Part shown: positions 25,379 to 34,549 of the stretch, one piece after another
Numbering within the stretch: the stretch's first letter is position 1
Layout of the letters: each line of letters opens with the position of its first letter
DNA from: Caulobacter radicis
GTDB taxonomy: Bacteria > Pseudomonadota > Alphaproteobacteria > Caulobacterales > Caulobacteraceae
Reading direction: 5' to 3'
NCBI RefSeq assembly: GCF_003094615.1
Contig: NZ_QDKO01000009.1
Coordinates: forward strand, 186,001 to 250,000
Length of the DNA: 64,000 nucleotides
Notes under the pieces: model-generated
What the model was told of the DNA's origin: nothing
Databases searched by the model: none
Seen by the model: only the letters and a program-made list of their open reading frames with translations
Program-made: the position numbers and the translations under genes

Positions 25379-26997
25379 GGCTCCAGGGCGGCGAGGGGCA
25401 GCGTCATGGCGCAGACCAAGCCGGATTGATCATAGGCGAGACGGACCACGCCGGACAACTCTCCGGCGAGACCCTTCTCCAGAAGGCGGGCGCCGAAGCC
25501 GCGGCGGCTCGGCGGGGTGACGCGCGGGCCGTCGCGCTCGGTCCAGGTCAGGACCAGGCGGGCGGGGGCTTCGAGCGGTTCGATGGACCAGGCCACCGTC
25601 ACCCGCCCCTCGGGCGTCGACAGGGCGCCGTACTTGGCGGCGTTGGTGGCCAGTTCGTGCACGGCCATGCCGATGGCCACGGTGGCCTTGGGGTTGAGGC
25701 GCAGGTCGCGGGCGTAGTCGAAGTCCAGCCGCTCGCGGCCGGCGAAGGCCTCCAGCTCGGCGTCGACGATCTCGCGCAGGCTGGCGCTCTCCCAGTTCTG
25801 CTCGGTCAGCAGGTTGTGGGTCTGGGACAGGGCGATCAGGCGGGCCTCGAAGGCCTCGCGGAAGGCGTCCAGGTTTTCGGCGGCGCGCAGGGTCTGGGCG
25901 GCCATCGACTGGACGGTGACCAGGGTGTTCTTGACCCGGTGATTGAGCTCGTTGAGCAGCAGGCGCTGGCGCTCTTCGGCCCGCTTGCGCTCGGTGACGT
26001 CCAGCGACACGCCGGCCATGCGCCGCACGCTTCCGCCGATCACCGGCGTCTCGTCGCGCACGGCGGCCCGGCCGCGGGCGTGCACCCAGCGGGTCTCGCC
26101 GCTGGGAACGACCACGCGGTACTCGATGTCGTAGTCGCCGCCGGTGCGGATGGCCTCGTCCATGGCCGCCAGCATGCGCTCGCGGTCGCTGGCGTGGATG
26201 GTGGCCACCAGGTCGTCGAAGCCGAAGTCCTGGTCGGCGGTGCGGCCATAGTTCGACTTGCAGATGTCCGAAGCGTCGTAGGCGCGGGTCCCGACATCGA
26301 GCTCCCACGAGCCCAGGCGGCCGGAATCGAGGGCGAACTTCAGCCGCTCCTCGGTGCGGCGGCGCTCTGTCAGCTCCCGGTGTCCAGCCTCGCCAGCGCG
26401 GCTGCGCTCGATGGCGACGGCGGCCTGGGCGGCCAGGCCGATGATCAGGGTTTCGGCGCGGGCGTCGAACTTGCCGGTCTCGCGATGACCGAAGAACAGG
26501 CCGCCCAGCACCACGTCGTCGACAGTGGTCACCGGAGCGGCCAGGTAGCTGCGCACGGGCAGGTGCCCCTCGGGCATGCCCTGGCGCGGCGCGTTCTGGC
26601 CATAGCGCGGATCGGCCAGGATGTCGTCGGAGCGCACCACGCCCACGCCGTCGAAGGTGGGGGCGAAGATCGCCGTCTTGCGCGGCATGGGAAAGTCGGC
26701 GAACGCCTCGGGCGGCGCGCCGGCCAGGCCATAGAGCATGTAGCTCTCACCGGCCTCGTCGATGACGTTGTAGAAGAAGGCCCCGAACTGGGCGCCGATC
26801 AGCTCGACGCCGCCGTCGATCACCGCCTGGACGGTCTCGCCCAGGCTCTGGTGCGCGCCGATGGCCGCGGCGATGCGGCTGAACACCTCGTTGCGACGGA
26901 CCTCGTCGGCGTGAGCGGCCTGCGCTTCGGCCAGCCGCCGGCGGAGATCGACCATCTCCTCCGTCGCTGACACCGCGTCGGCCTCCAAAACGGTCAC
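25375..26997 (-). CDS. HWE-type sensor histidine kinase (GAF-PAS)
   Basis: Soluble sensor kinase of 540 residues. A short coiled-coil N-terminus is followed by a GAF domain (about 35-195), a PAS domain with PAC region (about 215-340), then the HWE kinase core. Phosphoacceptor His353 lies in NELNHRVKNTL, the ATP-binding region has HELATNAAKYGAL, and the family W-x-E is in LTWTERDGP, with RRGFGARLLEKGL near the end. The start is a GTG five bases after GGGGGAG. It forms a two-gene unit with a single-domain receiver. A perfect EcfG/SigT promoter motif lies 50 bases upstream, linking it to the general stress response. Confidence 0.92.
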   Translation of the reverse strand: MTVLEADAVSATEEMVDLRRRLAEAQAAHADEVRRNEVFSRIAAAIGAHQSLGETVQAVIDGGVELIGAQFGAFFYNVIDEAGESYMLYGLAGAPPEAFADFPMPRKTAIFAPTFDGVGVVRSDDILADPRYGQNAPRQGMPEGHLPVRSYLAAPVTTVDDVVLGGLFFGHRETGKFDARAETLIIGLAAQAAVAIERSRAGEAGHRELTERRRTEERLKFALDSGRLGSWELDVGTRAYDASDICKSNYGRTADQDFGFDDLVATIHASDRERMLAAMDEAIRTGGDYDIEYRVVVPSGETRWVHARGRAAVRDETPVIGGSVRRMAGVSLDVTERKRAEERQRLLLNELNHRVKNTLVTVQSMAAQTLRAAENLDAFREAFEARLIALSQTHNLLTEQNWESASLREIVDAELEAFAGRERLDFDYARDLRLNPKATVAIGMAVHELATNAAKYGALSTPEGRVTVAWSIEPLEAPARLVLTWTERDGPRVTPPSRRGFGARLLEKGLAGELSGVVRLAYDQSGLVCAMTLPLAALEP

Positions 26998-27046
26998 CTA
27001 GGCTCCCCCCTAGACCCCATCGCCGACACTCCGGCGCGTCGACCTG

Positions 27047-27071
27047 AACGCGCCGGAAACGGAGCGGTTCC
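27047..27071 (-). promoter_or_regulatory. EcfG/SigT-type promoter for the HWE kinase unit
   Basis: On the minus strand the motif is GGAAC, 16 bases, CGTT, an exact match to the alphaproteobacterial general-stress sigma factor consensus. It lies 50 bases before the kinase GTG in the right direction. A 9-bp perfect hairpin (27030-27038 / 27049-27057) overlaps its -10. About one chance match of this kind is expected in 64 kb, so the placement is what gives it weight. Confidence 0.65.
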
Positions 27072-27156
27072 GCCGATCGTAAACAAGCTTGGCTTTTAGG
27101 GAAGCGCTGACGTGAAACGCTTGTCTCGCCCCGGCGCGACGGGGAGGCGACAGGCT

Positions 27157-28272
27157 TCAGCCGGCCGCGCCCTCGGTCAGCAGGAAGGCCCGCAGCGGGG
27201 CCGGATCGACGCCCTTGGCGACGAAGGCCTCGCCGATGCGGCGCACCAGAACGAAGGTCAGGGCGCCGCCCTCGGCCTTCTTGTCCTGGCCCATGTGGGC
27301 GATCAGGGCGTCGGCGCCGAAGGGCTGGCTGCGGACCTCGGCCAGGGTGGTCGGCAGGCCGGCGGCCTTGATGGCGGCCACGGCGCGGACGGCGTCCTGG
27401 GCCGGGCACAGGCCCTGAGCGGCCGAGAACCGGAAGGCCTGGGCCATGCCCACGCCAACGGCCTCGCCATGCTTGAGCGCGTCGCCGAAGCCCATCTCGG
27501 CCTCGATGGCGTGGCCGAAGGTGTGGCCGAGGTTGAGGAGCGCGCGGCGACCGGCTTCCTTCTCGTCCTCGGCGACGATCTCGGCCTTCATCTCGACGCT
27601 GCGGCCGACGGCGCGGACCAGGGCTTGCGTGTCGCGCTCGAGCACGGCGTGGACGTTCTTCTCCAGCCACTCGAAGAACTCGAAGTCGCCCAGCAGGCCG
27701 TACTTGATGACCTCGGCATAGCCGCAGGCCAGCTCGCGGGCGGGCAGGGTGGCCAGCACGTCGAGGTCGGCCAGCACCAGGCGCGGCTGGTGGAAGGCGC
27801 CGATCAGGTTCTTGCCGCGCGGGGTGTCGATGGCGGTCTTGCCGCCGACCGAGCTGTCGACCTGGGCCAAGAGGGTGGTCGGAATCTGGATGAAGTCGAC
27901 GCCGCGCTTGTAGATCGCCGCCGCGAAGCCGGCGAGGTCGCCGATCACGCCGCCGCCGAAGGCCACGATCATGTCGCCGCGCTCGAGGTTCAGCGCCAGC
28001 AGCTGGTCGGACAGGTGCGCCAGCCCCTCGAAGCTCTTGGTCTCTTCGCCCGGCGGCAGCACGATGACGTCGACCGCGGCGCCGGCCTTTTCCAGCGACA
28101 CCGACAGGCGCTCCACATGGTGCTCGCCGACATTGGCGTCGGTGACCACGGCGCAGCGCTTGCGCTTCGAGAGGAACGGCAGGACGTGCTCGCCGGCCTT
28201 GTCGATCAGGCCCGTACCGATGACGACGTCGTAGGCGCGATCGCCCAGGCCCACGGGAACGGTGCGGATCAC
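27157..28272 (-). CDS. aroB: 3-dehydroquinate synthase
   Basis: Second enzyme of the shikimate pathway (371 residues), converting DAHP to 3-dehydroquinate with NAD and a divalent metal, in the cytoplasm. The NAD/metal motifs are clear: [51 protein letters not shown] and [11 protein letters not shown] with metal-binding histidines. The length is normal. The start is a GTG with GGAGAG seven bases upstream, four bases after the aroK stop, so aroK and aroB form one operon. Confidence 0.97.
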   Translation of the reverse strand: MIRTVPVGLGDRAYDVVIGTGLIDKAGEHVLPFLSKRKRCAVVTDANVGEHHVERLSVSLEKAGAAVDVIVLPPGEETKSFEGLAHLSDQLLALNLERGDMIVAFGGGVIGDLAGFAAAIYKRGVDFIQIPTTLLAQVDSSVGGKTAIDTPRGKNLIGAFHQPRLVLADLDVLATLPARELACGYAEVIKYGLLGDFEFFEWLEKNVHAVLERDTQALVRAVGRSVEMKAEIVAEDEKEAGRRALLNLGHTFGHAIEAEMGFGDALKHGEAVGVGMAQAFRFSAAQGLCPAQDAVRAVAAIKAAGLPTTLAEVRSQPFGADALIAHMGQDKKAEGGALTFVLVRRIGEAFVAKGVDPAPLRAFLLTEGAAG

Positions 28273-28276
28273 GGTC

Positions 28277-28852
28277 TTACTCTCCGGTAGCGGACGCGGC
28301 GGCGAGGCGGCCCTGCAGGGCGGCGATCACGGCTTCGACGGCCACCATGTGGGGCGTGTCGCCGGTCTCGACGGTCAGGTGGGCCTCGCCATAGGCGGGG
28401 TAGCGGGTCACGGCCTGCTCGCGCAGGACGTCCATCGGGTCGCGGTTCTTCAGCAGCGGACGGCCGTCCTTGCGGCCGACACGGCGGGCCAGCAGCTCCA
28501 GATCGGCTTTGAGCCAGACGGCGATGGCCTTGTCCTTGATCAGGGCGCGGGTCTCGGCGTTGACGAAGGCTCCGCCGCCGGTGGCCAGCACGTGCGGCGG
28601 CTCGTCCAGCAGGCGGGCGATGACCCGGCGCTCGCCGTCGCGGAAGGCCTCCTCGCCCATCTCGGCGAAGATCTCGGGGATCGAGCGGCCGGCGGCGCGC
28701 TCGACCTCGTTGTCGGCGTCGCGAAACGGCAGGTCGAGGGTGTTGGCCAGGCGCCGGCCGACGCTGGACTTGCCCACGCCCATCAGCCCGACCAGCACGA
28801 TGGTCTGGTCACGGAGGTCTGGATAGCGGGGCGGAGCGAGATCGGCGGTCAT
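28277..28852 (-). CDS. aroK: Shikimate kinase
   Basis: Phosphorylates shikimate with ATP in aromatic amino acid synthesis (191 residues). The P-loop is [12 protein letters not shown] at about 25-36, DADNEVE is the shikimate-binding DxD-type region, and GGGAFV is the substrate loop. The ATG at 28852 has GGAGGAG upstream; a longer frame runs back through the adjacent palindromic repeat and is not real coding sequence. It is followed directly by aroB. Confidence 0.95.
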   Translation of the reverse strand: MTADLAPPRYPDLRDQTIVLVGLMGVGKSSVGRRLANTLDLPFRDADNEVERAAGRSIPEIFAEMGEEAFRDGERRVIARLLDEPPHVLATGGGAFVNAETRALIKDKAIAVWLKADLELLARRVGRKDGRPLLKNRDPMDVLREQAVTRYPAYGEAHLTVETGDTPHMVAVEAVIAALQGRLAAASATGE

Positions 28853-28982
28853 GGTCGGCTCCTCCGATACACGACCCGCGCCCCCGCCGCCACGCTTGGG
28901 ACTGCGGTTATTCCTGGGGCGGGCGTTAGTTTTGGGGAGGGGGCTGGCGCTTCTGCCGCTAACGCGGAACCTCTTCATTAAT

Positions 28983-29118
28983 CCCGTCATTCCCGCCCTT
29001 GTGGCGGGAACCCCTGTTTCCGCTGACACGTGAGGTGCAAGCGGCGTGCTCAGCACGCCGCCTCATCCGTCCTTGCGGCCGATAGAGGGGTTCCCGCCAC
29101 AAGGGCGGGAATGACGGG
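28983..29118. repeat. Intergenic palindromic element, family A, copy 1
   Basis: A 136-bp element with long inverted arms: the left arm starts cccgtcattcccgcccttg and the right arm is its complement ending aagggcgggaatgacggg. A central cgcttgcacc-like stretch is followed by the hairpin gcggcgtgct-cagcacgccgc. A second copy of identical length lies at 45378-45513 and a deleted form at 47372-47404. No transposase is present. It fills the aroK-porin gap. Confidence 0.85.
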
Positions 29119-29151
29119 CGGAGAGGGGGCGGCCTCTGGCGAGGGGGCCTC

Positions 29152-30408
29152 TCAGAACTGCGCCTTGACCTGCGCGCCGACCGCCAAGGCGTTGGGGGTG
29201 TCGCGGTAGCCGAAGGCGCCGGGGTCGATGACGTACTGCACGTCGGGACGGACGGTCAGCCAGCGGGTCGCCTGCCAGCCGTAGCTCAGCTCGATCGCGG
29301 TCTCGCCGGCCGGCAGGGCGCCGTAGTCGACCGGCGTGGCCGAGGCGTCGACATAGACCTGCCGCAGGCGCGGGTTGAGCTTCGCGTGGACCAGGCCCAG
29401 GGCGATGGTGTCGGCGTCGCGGCCGCGGAAGGTTCCGGTCTTGACCAGGCCCGCCTCGTACCAGCGGGTGATCGGGGCCGAGGCCTTGGGATTGCTGGTG
29501 AACTGGCCAAACAGCGACAGGCCGCGCCCGCCGCTCCCCTCGCGCCAGATCATCTGGTCGGCCAGCAGGTAGACGCCGTAGCGGCCCTTCACGGTTCCGG
29601 TCTCGCCCTGCCGGGTGACGCGCGAGCTGTCGTAATAGGCGCCCAGCTTGTAGTGGCCCGGCAGGCCGCCGCCGGCGCCGCGGTCGTACTCGATCTCCAG
29701 CGGCAGCATGACGCCGGTCGAGCCCGAGGCGAACGGACGCCAGGCGTTGGCCTTGTCGTTGAGGGCCGGGTTCACCTGGTAGACGCCGGTGCGCACCAGG
29801 AGGTCGGGGCGCACGGCGTAGCGCGCCGCCACGCCCCAGCGGGCGTTGGGATAGTTGTACCAGCCGCTGTCGCCCGACATCGACAGCGGGTGGGCGCAGA
29901 AGGCGGCGTTGACCAGATTGCAGCCGATGGCCATGCCGCCCAGGTCGTTGCCCATGGCGAAGAAGCCGGCCCGCAGGTCCAGGCGCCCGCCGTCCAGTTG
30001 CTGCTCGATGGAGAGTTCGGTCAGCCGCGTGTATTGGCCGCCATAGGCTTCCTGGATCGGCAGGCGGTTGCCGACCACGTCGGACGACACGCCCTTGCCG
30101 CGGCGGTCGTTGAAGGTCAGGTGCAGGATCCCGCCCGACCAGCCGGCCAGCTTGTCGAGGTCGAAGTCGGCGCCGACCCGGATCTGCTGGGTGTAGCCGC
30201 CGCCCCGCCGCAGGCCGCCGTCCAGCACGCTGAAGGTCTCCGAGACGTAGTCGCCTCGGAAGGCGATGCCGTCTTCGGCCAGATCGGTGCGGACCCCGCC
30301 CCAGTCTCCAGTCAGGGTGGTGCGTTCGCCGGCGAGGGCCGGCGAGGCGCAGGCCAGGGCCGCCGCCAGTCCGGCGGCGACCCCCAGCCGTTCGATCGGC
30401 CGGCTCAT
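29152..30408 (-). CDS. OprB-like carbohydrate-selective porin
   Basis: Outer-membrane porin of 418 residues. A signal peptide ends near SPALAGERT (about 1-27), then the OprB start TLTGDWGGVRTDLAEDGI is clear, and the protein ends in the C-terminal phenylalanine VKAQF. The OprB family admits glucose and other sugars. Its ATG overlaps the stop of the glucose dehydrogenase gene (ATGA), so the two are coupled: sugar entry and periplasmic oxidation in one unit. It ends beside the family A palindrome. Confidence 0.9.
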   Translation of the reverse strand: MSRPIERLGVAAGLAAALACASPALAGERTTLTGDWGGVRTDLAEDGIAFRGDYVSETFSVLDGGLRRGGGYTQQIRVGADFDLDKLAGWSGGILHLTFNDRRGKGVSSDVVGNRLPIQEAYGGQYTRLTELSIEQQLDGGRLDLRAGFFAMGNDLGGMAIGCNLVNAAFCAHPLSMSGDSGWYNYPNARWGVAARYAVRPDLLVRTGVYQVNPALNDKANAWRPFASGSTGVMLPLEIEYDRGAGGGLPGHYKLGAYYDSSRVTRQGETGTVKGRYGVYLLADQMIWREGSGGRGLSLFGQFTSNPKASAPITRWYEAGLVKTGTFRGRDADTIALGLVHAKLNPRLRQVYVDASATPVDYGALPAGETAIELSYGWQATRWLTVRPDVQYVIDPGAFGYRDTPNALAVGAQVKAQF

Positions 30409-32843
30409 TTCAGGGCGTAGGCGATCACGTAGTCGCCGCGATCGGGCGACTGGCGCGCGCCGCCGGCGGTGATCACCACGTACTGCTTGCCGGTCTTGGG
30501 CGAGCGGTAGCTCATCGGGCCGCCCTGGCTGCCCACCGGCAGGCGGGCCTTCCAGACTTCCTTGCCGGTGCCCGAGTCGAAGGCGCGCAGATAGTAGTCC
30601 TGCGTGCCGGCGAAGAAGACGAGGCCGCCTTGCGTCGCCAGGCTGCCGCCAAGCGTGGGCAGGCCGATCGGCATGGGCAGGCCCATCTTGATCCCCAGCG
30701 GGCCGGTGTCGCGCACCGTGCCGACCGGGACCTGCCACTTGATCTTCTGGGTCGTCATGTCGACCGCGGTCATCGTGCCGTAGGGCGGGGCCTGGCAGGG
30801 AATGCCCAGCACCGACAGGAAGCGGTTCTTGTCGACCGAATAGGGCGTGCCCTTCAGCGGCACGGCGCCCATGCCGGTGTTGACCGCCTCGCCGCCGCCG
30901 GCGGCCGCGACCTTGCTGGTGTCCTGCGGGATCATCCGCACCCACAGGCCCAGGCGCATGTCGTTGACGAAGATGGTGTTGGTGGTCGGGTCGGTCGACA
31001 GGCCGCCCCAGTTCATGCCGCCCAGCGAGCCTGGGAAGCTCAGCGACTTGTCCGTGCCCGGCGCGGTGTAGAGGCCCTCATAGCGCATGCCCTTGAAGGC
31101 GATGCGGCACAGCAGCTGGTCGAAGGGCGTGGCGCCCCACATGTCGGCTTCCTTCAGGGTCTGGGCGCCGATCTGCGGCATGCCCGTCGAGCGCGGCTGG
31201 CTCAGGGCGTAGGGCTCGCCGGGGATGTCGGCGGCCTTGACCGGCACGTTCTCGACCTTGGTCAGAGGCTGGCCCGTGGCGCGGTCGAGCACGTAGAGCT
31301 GGCCGGCCTTGGTGCCGAACACCAGGGCCGCGACCGTGCCGCCGCCGGCCTTGGGGAAGTCGATGAAGCTGGGCTGCATCGGCACGTCGAAGTCCCACAG
31401 GTCGTTGCGGACGGTCTGGAACACCCACTTCTCGCGGCCCGTCGTGGCGTCCAGCGCCAGCATCGAGGCGCCGTAGCGATGGTCGAGCGCGCTGCGGGTC
31501 TTGCCGTAGAGGTCGACCGAGGCGCTGCCCACCGGCATGAACACGGTGTTGGAGGCGGCGTCGTACGACATCGACGACCAGACGTTGGGCGTCGAGCGGG
31601 CGTAGGTCTTGCCAGCCGGCGGGGCCTTGGTGATCGACGGATCGCCGGGGTCGAAGGCCCAGCGCAGGGCGCCGGTGATGACGTCGAAGCCGCGCACCAC
31701 GCCGCCGGGCATGTCGACCTGGACGTTGTCGGCGATGCGGCCGCCGACCACGATGGTCGTGCCGGCCAGGGTCGGCGCGGCGGTCAGCTGGTACTGCGGG
31801 TCGGGCGCATCGCCCAGGCCGGCCTTGAGGTCGACGCGGCCGGCGGTCCCGAAGTCCTGGCAGGCCTTGCCGGTGTCGGCGTCGAAGGCCATCAGCACCG
31901 CGTTGATGGTGTTCATCAGGATGCGGCGGCGGCAGGGCGCGGCTTCCGGCACGGAGGCCGTCAGAACGGGCGTCGAGCCGCCCGCGGTCGGCTGCAGCAG
32001 TGGCGCGCCGGCGTCGAAATAGGCCAGGCCCCGACAGCGCATCCAGACCGAGGCCTTGGCGTCGACGATGGTTTTCCACTTTTCGCGGCCGGTGTCGGCG
32101 TCCAGGGCGATGACGTTGTTGTGCGGCGTGCAGATGTAGACGGTGTCGCCGACCTGCAGCGGGGTGTCCTGGTCCTCGGCGCCGTTGCCGTCGCTGACCG
32201 CCACGTCGCCGGTGCGGTAGGTCCAGGCGACCTTCAGGCCCTGCACGTTGTCGCGGGTGATCTGGTCCAGCGCCACGAAGCGGCTGGCGCCGGGGGTGTT
32301 GCCGTAGGCCTCCCAGTTCTTCTGGGCCTTGGCCGGGTCGACGGGGATGAGGCCGGGCGCCGCGCCGGCGAAGGCGACGGTGGCATGCGGGAAGAACATG
32401 GCGGTGAAGCCGGCGGCCGCGCCCAGGGCCAGCACCGCGCCGGCCGCCAGGGCGGGAACGAGGGCCGAGGGCCTGCCGCTGGCCCGCGCCATCAGCGGAT
32501 AGGAGAAGGCGACCACGGCCGCGCCGACGCTGAGCGCCAGGAGACGCGAGATCAGGGGCCAGAACGAGACGCCCGATTCCGCCAGCGCCCAGACCACCGT
32601 GGCTGCGAACACCGCGCCGAACAGCAGGGCGCCGCTCGCCTTGGCCCGGCCGATCTGCACGCCGGCCGCGACCAGCGCCAGGCCGGCCAGCACGAAGTAG
32701 GGGCTGCCGCCCAGCGTCAGCAGCTTGCCGCCGCCGATCACGAAGAACAGGCCCGCGGCCAGGATGACCGCGCCGAGCAGCAGCAGCCATAGCCGCGCCA
32801 GCGGACTGACGGCGTTACGGGTGTCGGACAGGGTGGAGGGCAT
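30405..32843 (-). CDS. gcd: Membrane-bound PQQ-dependent glucose/quinate dehydrogenase
   Basis: Protein of 812 residues in the glucose/quinate/shikimate dehydrogenase family. The N-terminal 150 residues hold about five TM helices (LWLLLLGAVILAAG onwards) that bind ubiquinone. The rest is the periplasmic eight-bladed PQQ propeller with repeated W-motifs (KNWEAYGNTPGASRF, REKWKTIVDAKASVW, GREKWVFQTV, and TGKEVWKARLPVG near the end). It oxidises the sugar outside the cytoplasmic membrane and feeds electrons to the quinone pool. The ATG has GGGAG upstream. Coupling to an OprB-type porin favours glucose, while nearby aroKB leaves quinate or shikimate possible. PQQ synthesis genes are not in the window. 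Confidence 0.9.
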   Translation of the reverse strand: MPSTLSDTRNAVSPLARLWLLLLGAVILAAGLFFVIGGGKLLTLGGSPYFVLAGLALVAAGVQIGRAKASGALLFGAVFAATVVWALAESGVSFWPLISRLLALSVGAAVVAFSYPLMARASGRPSALVPALAAGAVLALGAAAGFTAMFFPHATVAFAGAAPGLIPVDPAKAQKNWEAYGNTPGASRFVALDQITRDNVQGLKVAWTYRTGDVAVSDGNGAEDQDTPLQVGDTVYICTPHNNVIALDADTGREKWKTIVDAKASVWMRCRGLAYFDAGAPLLQPTAGGSTPVLTASVPEAAPCRRRILMNTINAVLMAFDADTGKACQDFGTAGRVDLKAGLGDAPDPQYQLTAAPTLAGTTIVVGGRIADNVQVDMPGGVVRGFDVITGALRWAFDPGDPSITKAPPAGKTYARSTPNVWSSMSYDAASNTVFMPVGSASVDLYGKTRSALDHRYGASMLALDATTGREKWVFQTVRNDLWDFDVPMQPSFIDFPKAGGGTVAALVFGTKAGQLYVLDRATGQPLTKVENVPVKAADIPGEPYALSQPRSTGMPQIGAQTLKEADMWGATPFDQLLCRIAFKGMRYEGLYTAPGTDKSLSFPGSLGGMNWGGLSTDPTTNTIFVNDMRLGLWVRMIPQDTSKVAAAGGGEAVNTGMGAVPLKGTPYSVDKNRFLSVLGIPCQAPPYGTMTAVDMTTQKIKWQVPVGTVRDTGPLGIKMGLPMPIGLPTLGGSLATQGGLVFFAGTQDYYLRAFDSGTGKEVWKARLPVGSQGGPMSYRSPKTGKQYVVITAGGARQSPDRGDYVIAYALK

Positions 32844-33073
32844 GGGGTCTCCCGTGGATGATCGACGCGGCTCGACCACTCCCGTCCGAACTGATGGACG
32901 TATGGAGCCCCCCACGGGCTCAAGCTCACGCTAGGTAAGCAACAGGTTCGCGCTTTGGACCCAAACTTGGTCGCTCGCAAGCATTTATGGCCGATCACGG
33001 TTACGCCCTTTCGCCGCGCTATCGCCGTCTGACCGTCTTCTGCCTGCCGCGCTTCCTTGCCATAGTAGGGACC

Positions 33074-34549
33074 ATGGCTTTCTCCCCGCGTTCCCCGCTG
33101 GCGCTCGCCGCCGCCGTCTCCGTTCTCGCCGCCGCAGGCGCGCAGGCCCAGGAGGTGGCGGTCAGCACGCTGGCGCCGCCCGACCTGTTCTCGAACCCCG
33201 CCGCCGACACCGGCCTGCCGGGCGACCTGTGGAAGGACGCCTCGCCGGGGCTGATGCGCGAGACCCTGCCCAAGCTGGCCGCCAAGCCGCTGTCGCCGGC
33301 CTTCGCCGACTTCGCCCGGCGGGTGCTGGCCACCGGCGCGCGGGCCCCGGCGGGCGTCGGCGATGACCCCGAGATGGGCGGGACGCGGGCCCTGGCCCTG
33401 ATCGCCCTGGGCGAGGCGGCCGGCGCCAAGCGGGTGCTGGATCGCACGCCGGGCCTGGACCAGAACGCCGCCCTGGCCATGGCCGCGGCCGAGGCCAACC
33501 TGATCGCCGGCGACGACGATCGCGCCTGCGCCGTCGCCGACGCGTTGAGCGCCGATCGCGGGACCGGCTACTGGCTGCGGCTGCGGGCCTTCTGCCAGGC
33601 GCGGGCCGGCCAGACCGCCGAGGCCCAACTGACCTTCAACCTCGCCCAGCAACAGGGCAAGGACGCCGACTACGCCCGGCTGATGCCGGCCCTGCTGTCG
33701 GGCGCGGCGCCGACCGGCGGCGCCAACCTGCGCACCGGGATCAACTACGCCCTGTCCAGGAAGCTGGGGCTCGACGTTCAGGCCGCCTCGGCCACGGCGA
33801 CGCCGGCCACCCGGGGCGTTCTGGCCCCGCCGGCCGCCGACCTAGCCGCCGCGCAAGCCGCCGACTGGGCGTTCCTGAAATCGGCCAAGCCAGGGGCGGA
33901 CTTCGCCGCCGCGGCCCGCGCCGCCGCCCCGCTGATCGCGGCCATGGTCGCCGCCGACGCGCCGCTCACCGATCCGGGCCTCTTCCTGCGCGCGGCCCTG
34001 ACCGCCGGCGATGTCAAGACCGCCCAGGCCATCCGGGGCAAGATGACCGGCGACGCCATCCCCGGCGTCGGCACCCAGGACCTAGCCCTGTTCGACGCGG
34101 CCCTGGCCGCAGGTTCGGGCGGTTCGACCGACCAGGCGCTGGACCGGCTGGTGGAGCTGGGCGCCAATGGCGGGGCCAAGTCTCCGGCCCAGCCGGCCGC
34201 GGTGGTGCTGCAGGCCCTGGGCGGGGCGCTGAGCCCCGAGGACCGCGCGACCTTCGCCGGCTTCGAGGCCGGCAAGTCGACCGCCTCGGCCGCGCGCTTG
34301 GTGCTGTTGGACGCGGCCGCCGCCGCCGGTCGCAAGGGCGAGGCCGCCGTGCTGGCCCTGTCGGTCGCCGCCGACGCCGGGGCGGCCGGACCCGCCGCCG
34401 CCGACCGCGCCCGTATCGTCGCGGCGCTGAACCGCGCGGGCCTTTCCGCCGACGCCCGGGCCCTGGCCGTCGAGGGCCTGCTGCCCGCGCCGCCGGTCCC
34501 GGCCAAGCCCGCGTCGGCCGCGCCCAAGCCGGCCCCGAAGAAGAAATGA
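33074..34549 (+). CDS. Exported Ala-rich hypothetical protein upstream of xerD
   Basis: Protein of 491 residues with a signal peptide (MAFSPRSPLALAAAVSVLAA, cleavage near AQAQ) and an extremely Ala-rich helical mature part that looks like degenerate helix-turn-helix repeats (TPR/SEL1-like solenoid). It ends in a Pro/Ala/Lys tail (PKPAPKKK). No family is recognised with confidence. The ATG at 33074 is chosen for the signal peptide, although its ribosome site is weak. Its stop overlaps the xerD start (ATGA), so the two are co-translated; the functional reason is unknown. Confidence 0.8.
   Translation: MAFSPRSPLALAAAVSVLAAAGAQAQEVAVSTLAPPDLFSNPAADTGLPGDLWKDASPGLMRETLPKLAAKPLSPAFADFARRVLATGARAPAGVGDDPEMGGTRALALIALGEAAGAKRVLDRTPGLDQNAALAMAAAEANLIAGDDDRACAVADALSADRGTGYWLRLRAFCQARAGQTAEAQLTFNLAQQQGKDADYARLMPALLSGAAPTGGANLRTGINYALSRKLGLDVQAASATATPATRGVLAPPAADLAAAQAADWAFLKSAKPGADFAAAARAAAPLIAAMVAADAPLTDPGLFLRAALTAGDVKTAQAIRGKMTGDAIPGVGTQDLALFDAALAAGSGGSTDQALDRLVELGANGGAKSPAQPAAVVLQALGGALSPEDRATFAGFEAGKSTASAARLVLLDAAAAAGRKGEAAVLALSVAADAGAAGPAAADRARIVAALNRAGLSADARALAVEGLLPAPPVPAKPASAAPKPAPKKK

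Noticed and set aside
28853-29056. N-terminal extension of aroK by 68 residues
   Set aside because: It reads through the family A palindrome and a G-rich spacer; the ATG at 28852 has GGAGGAG and fits the family.
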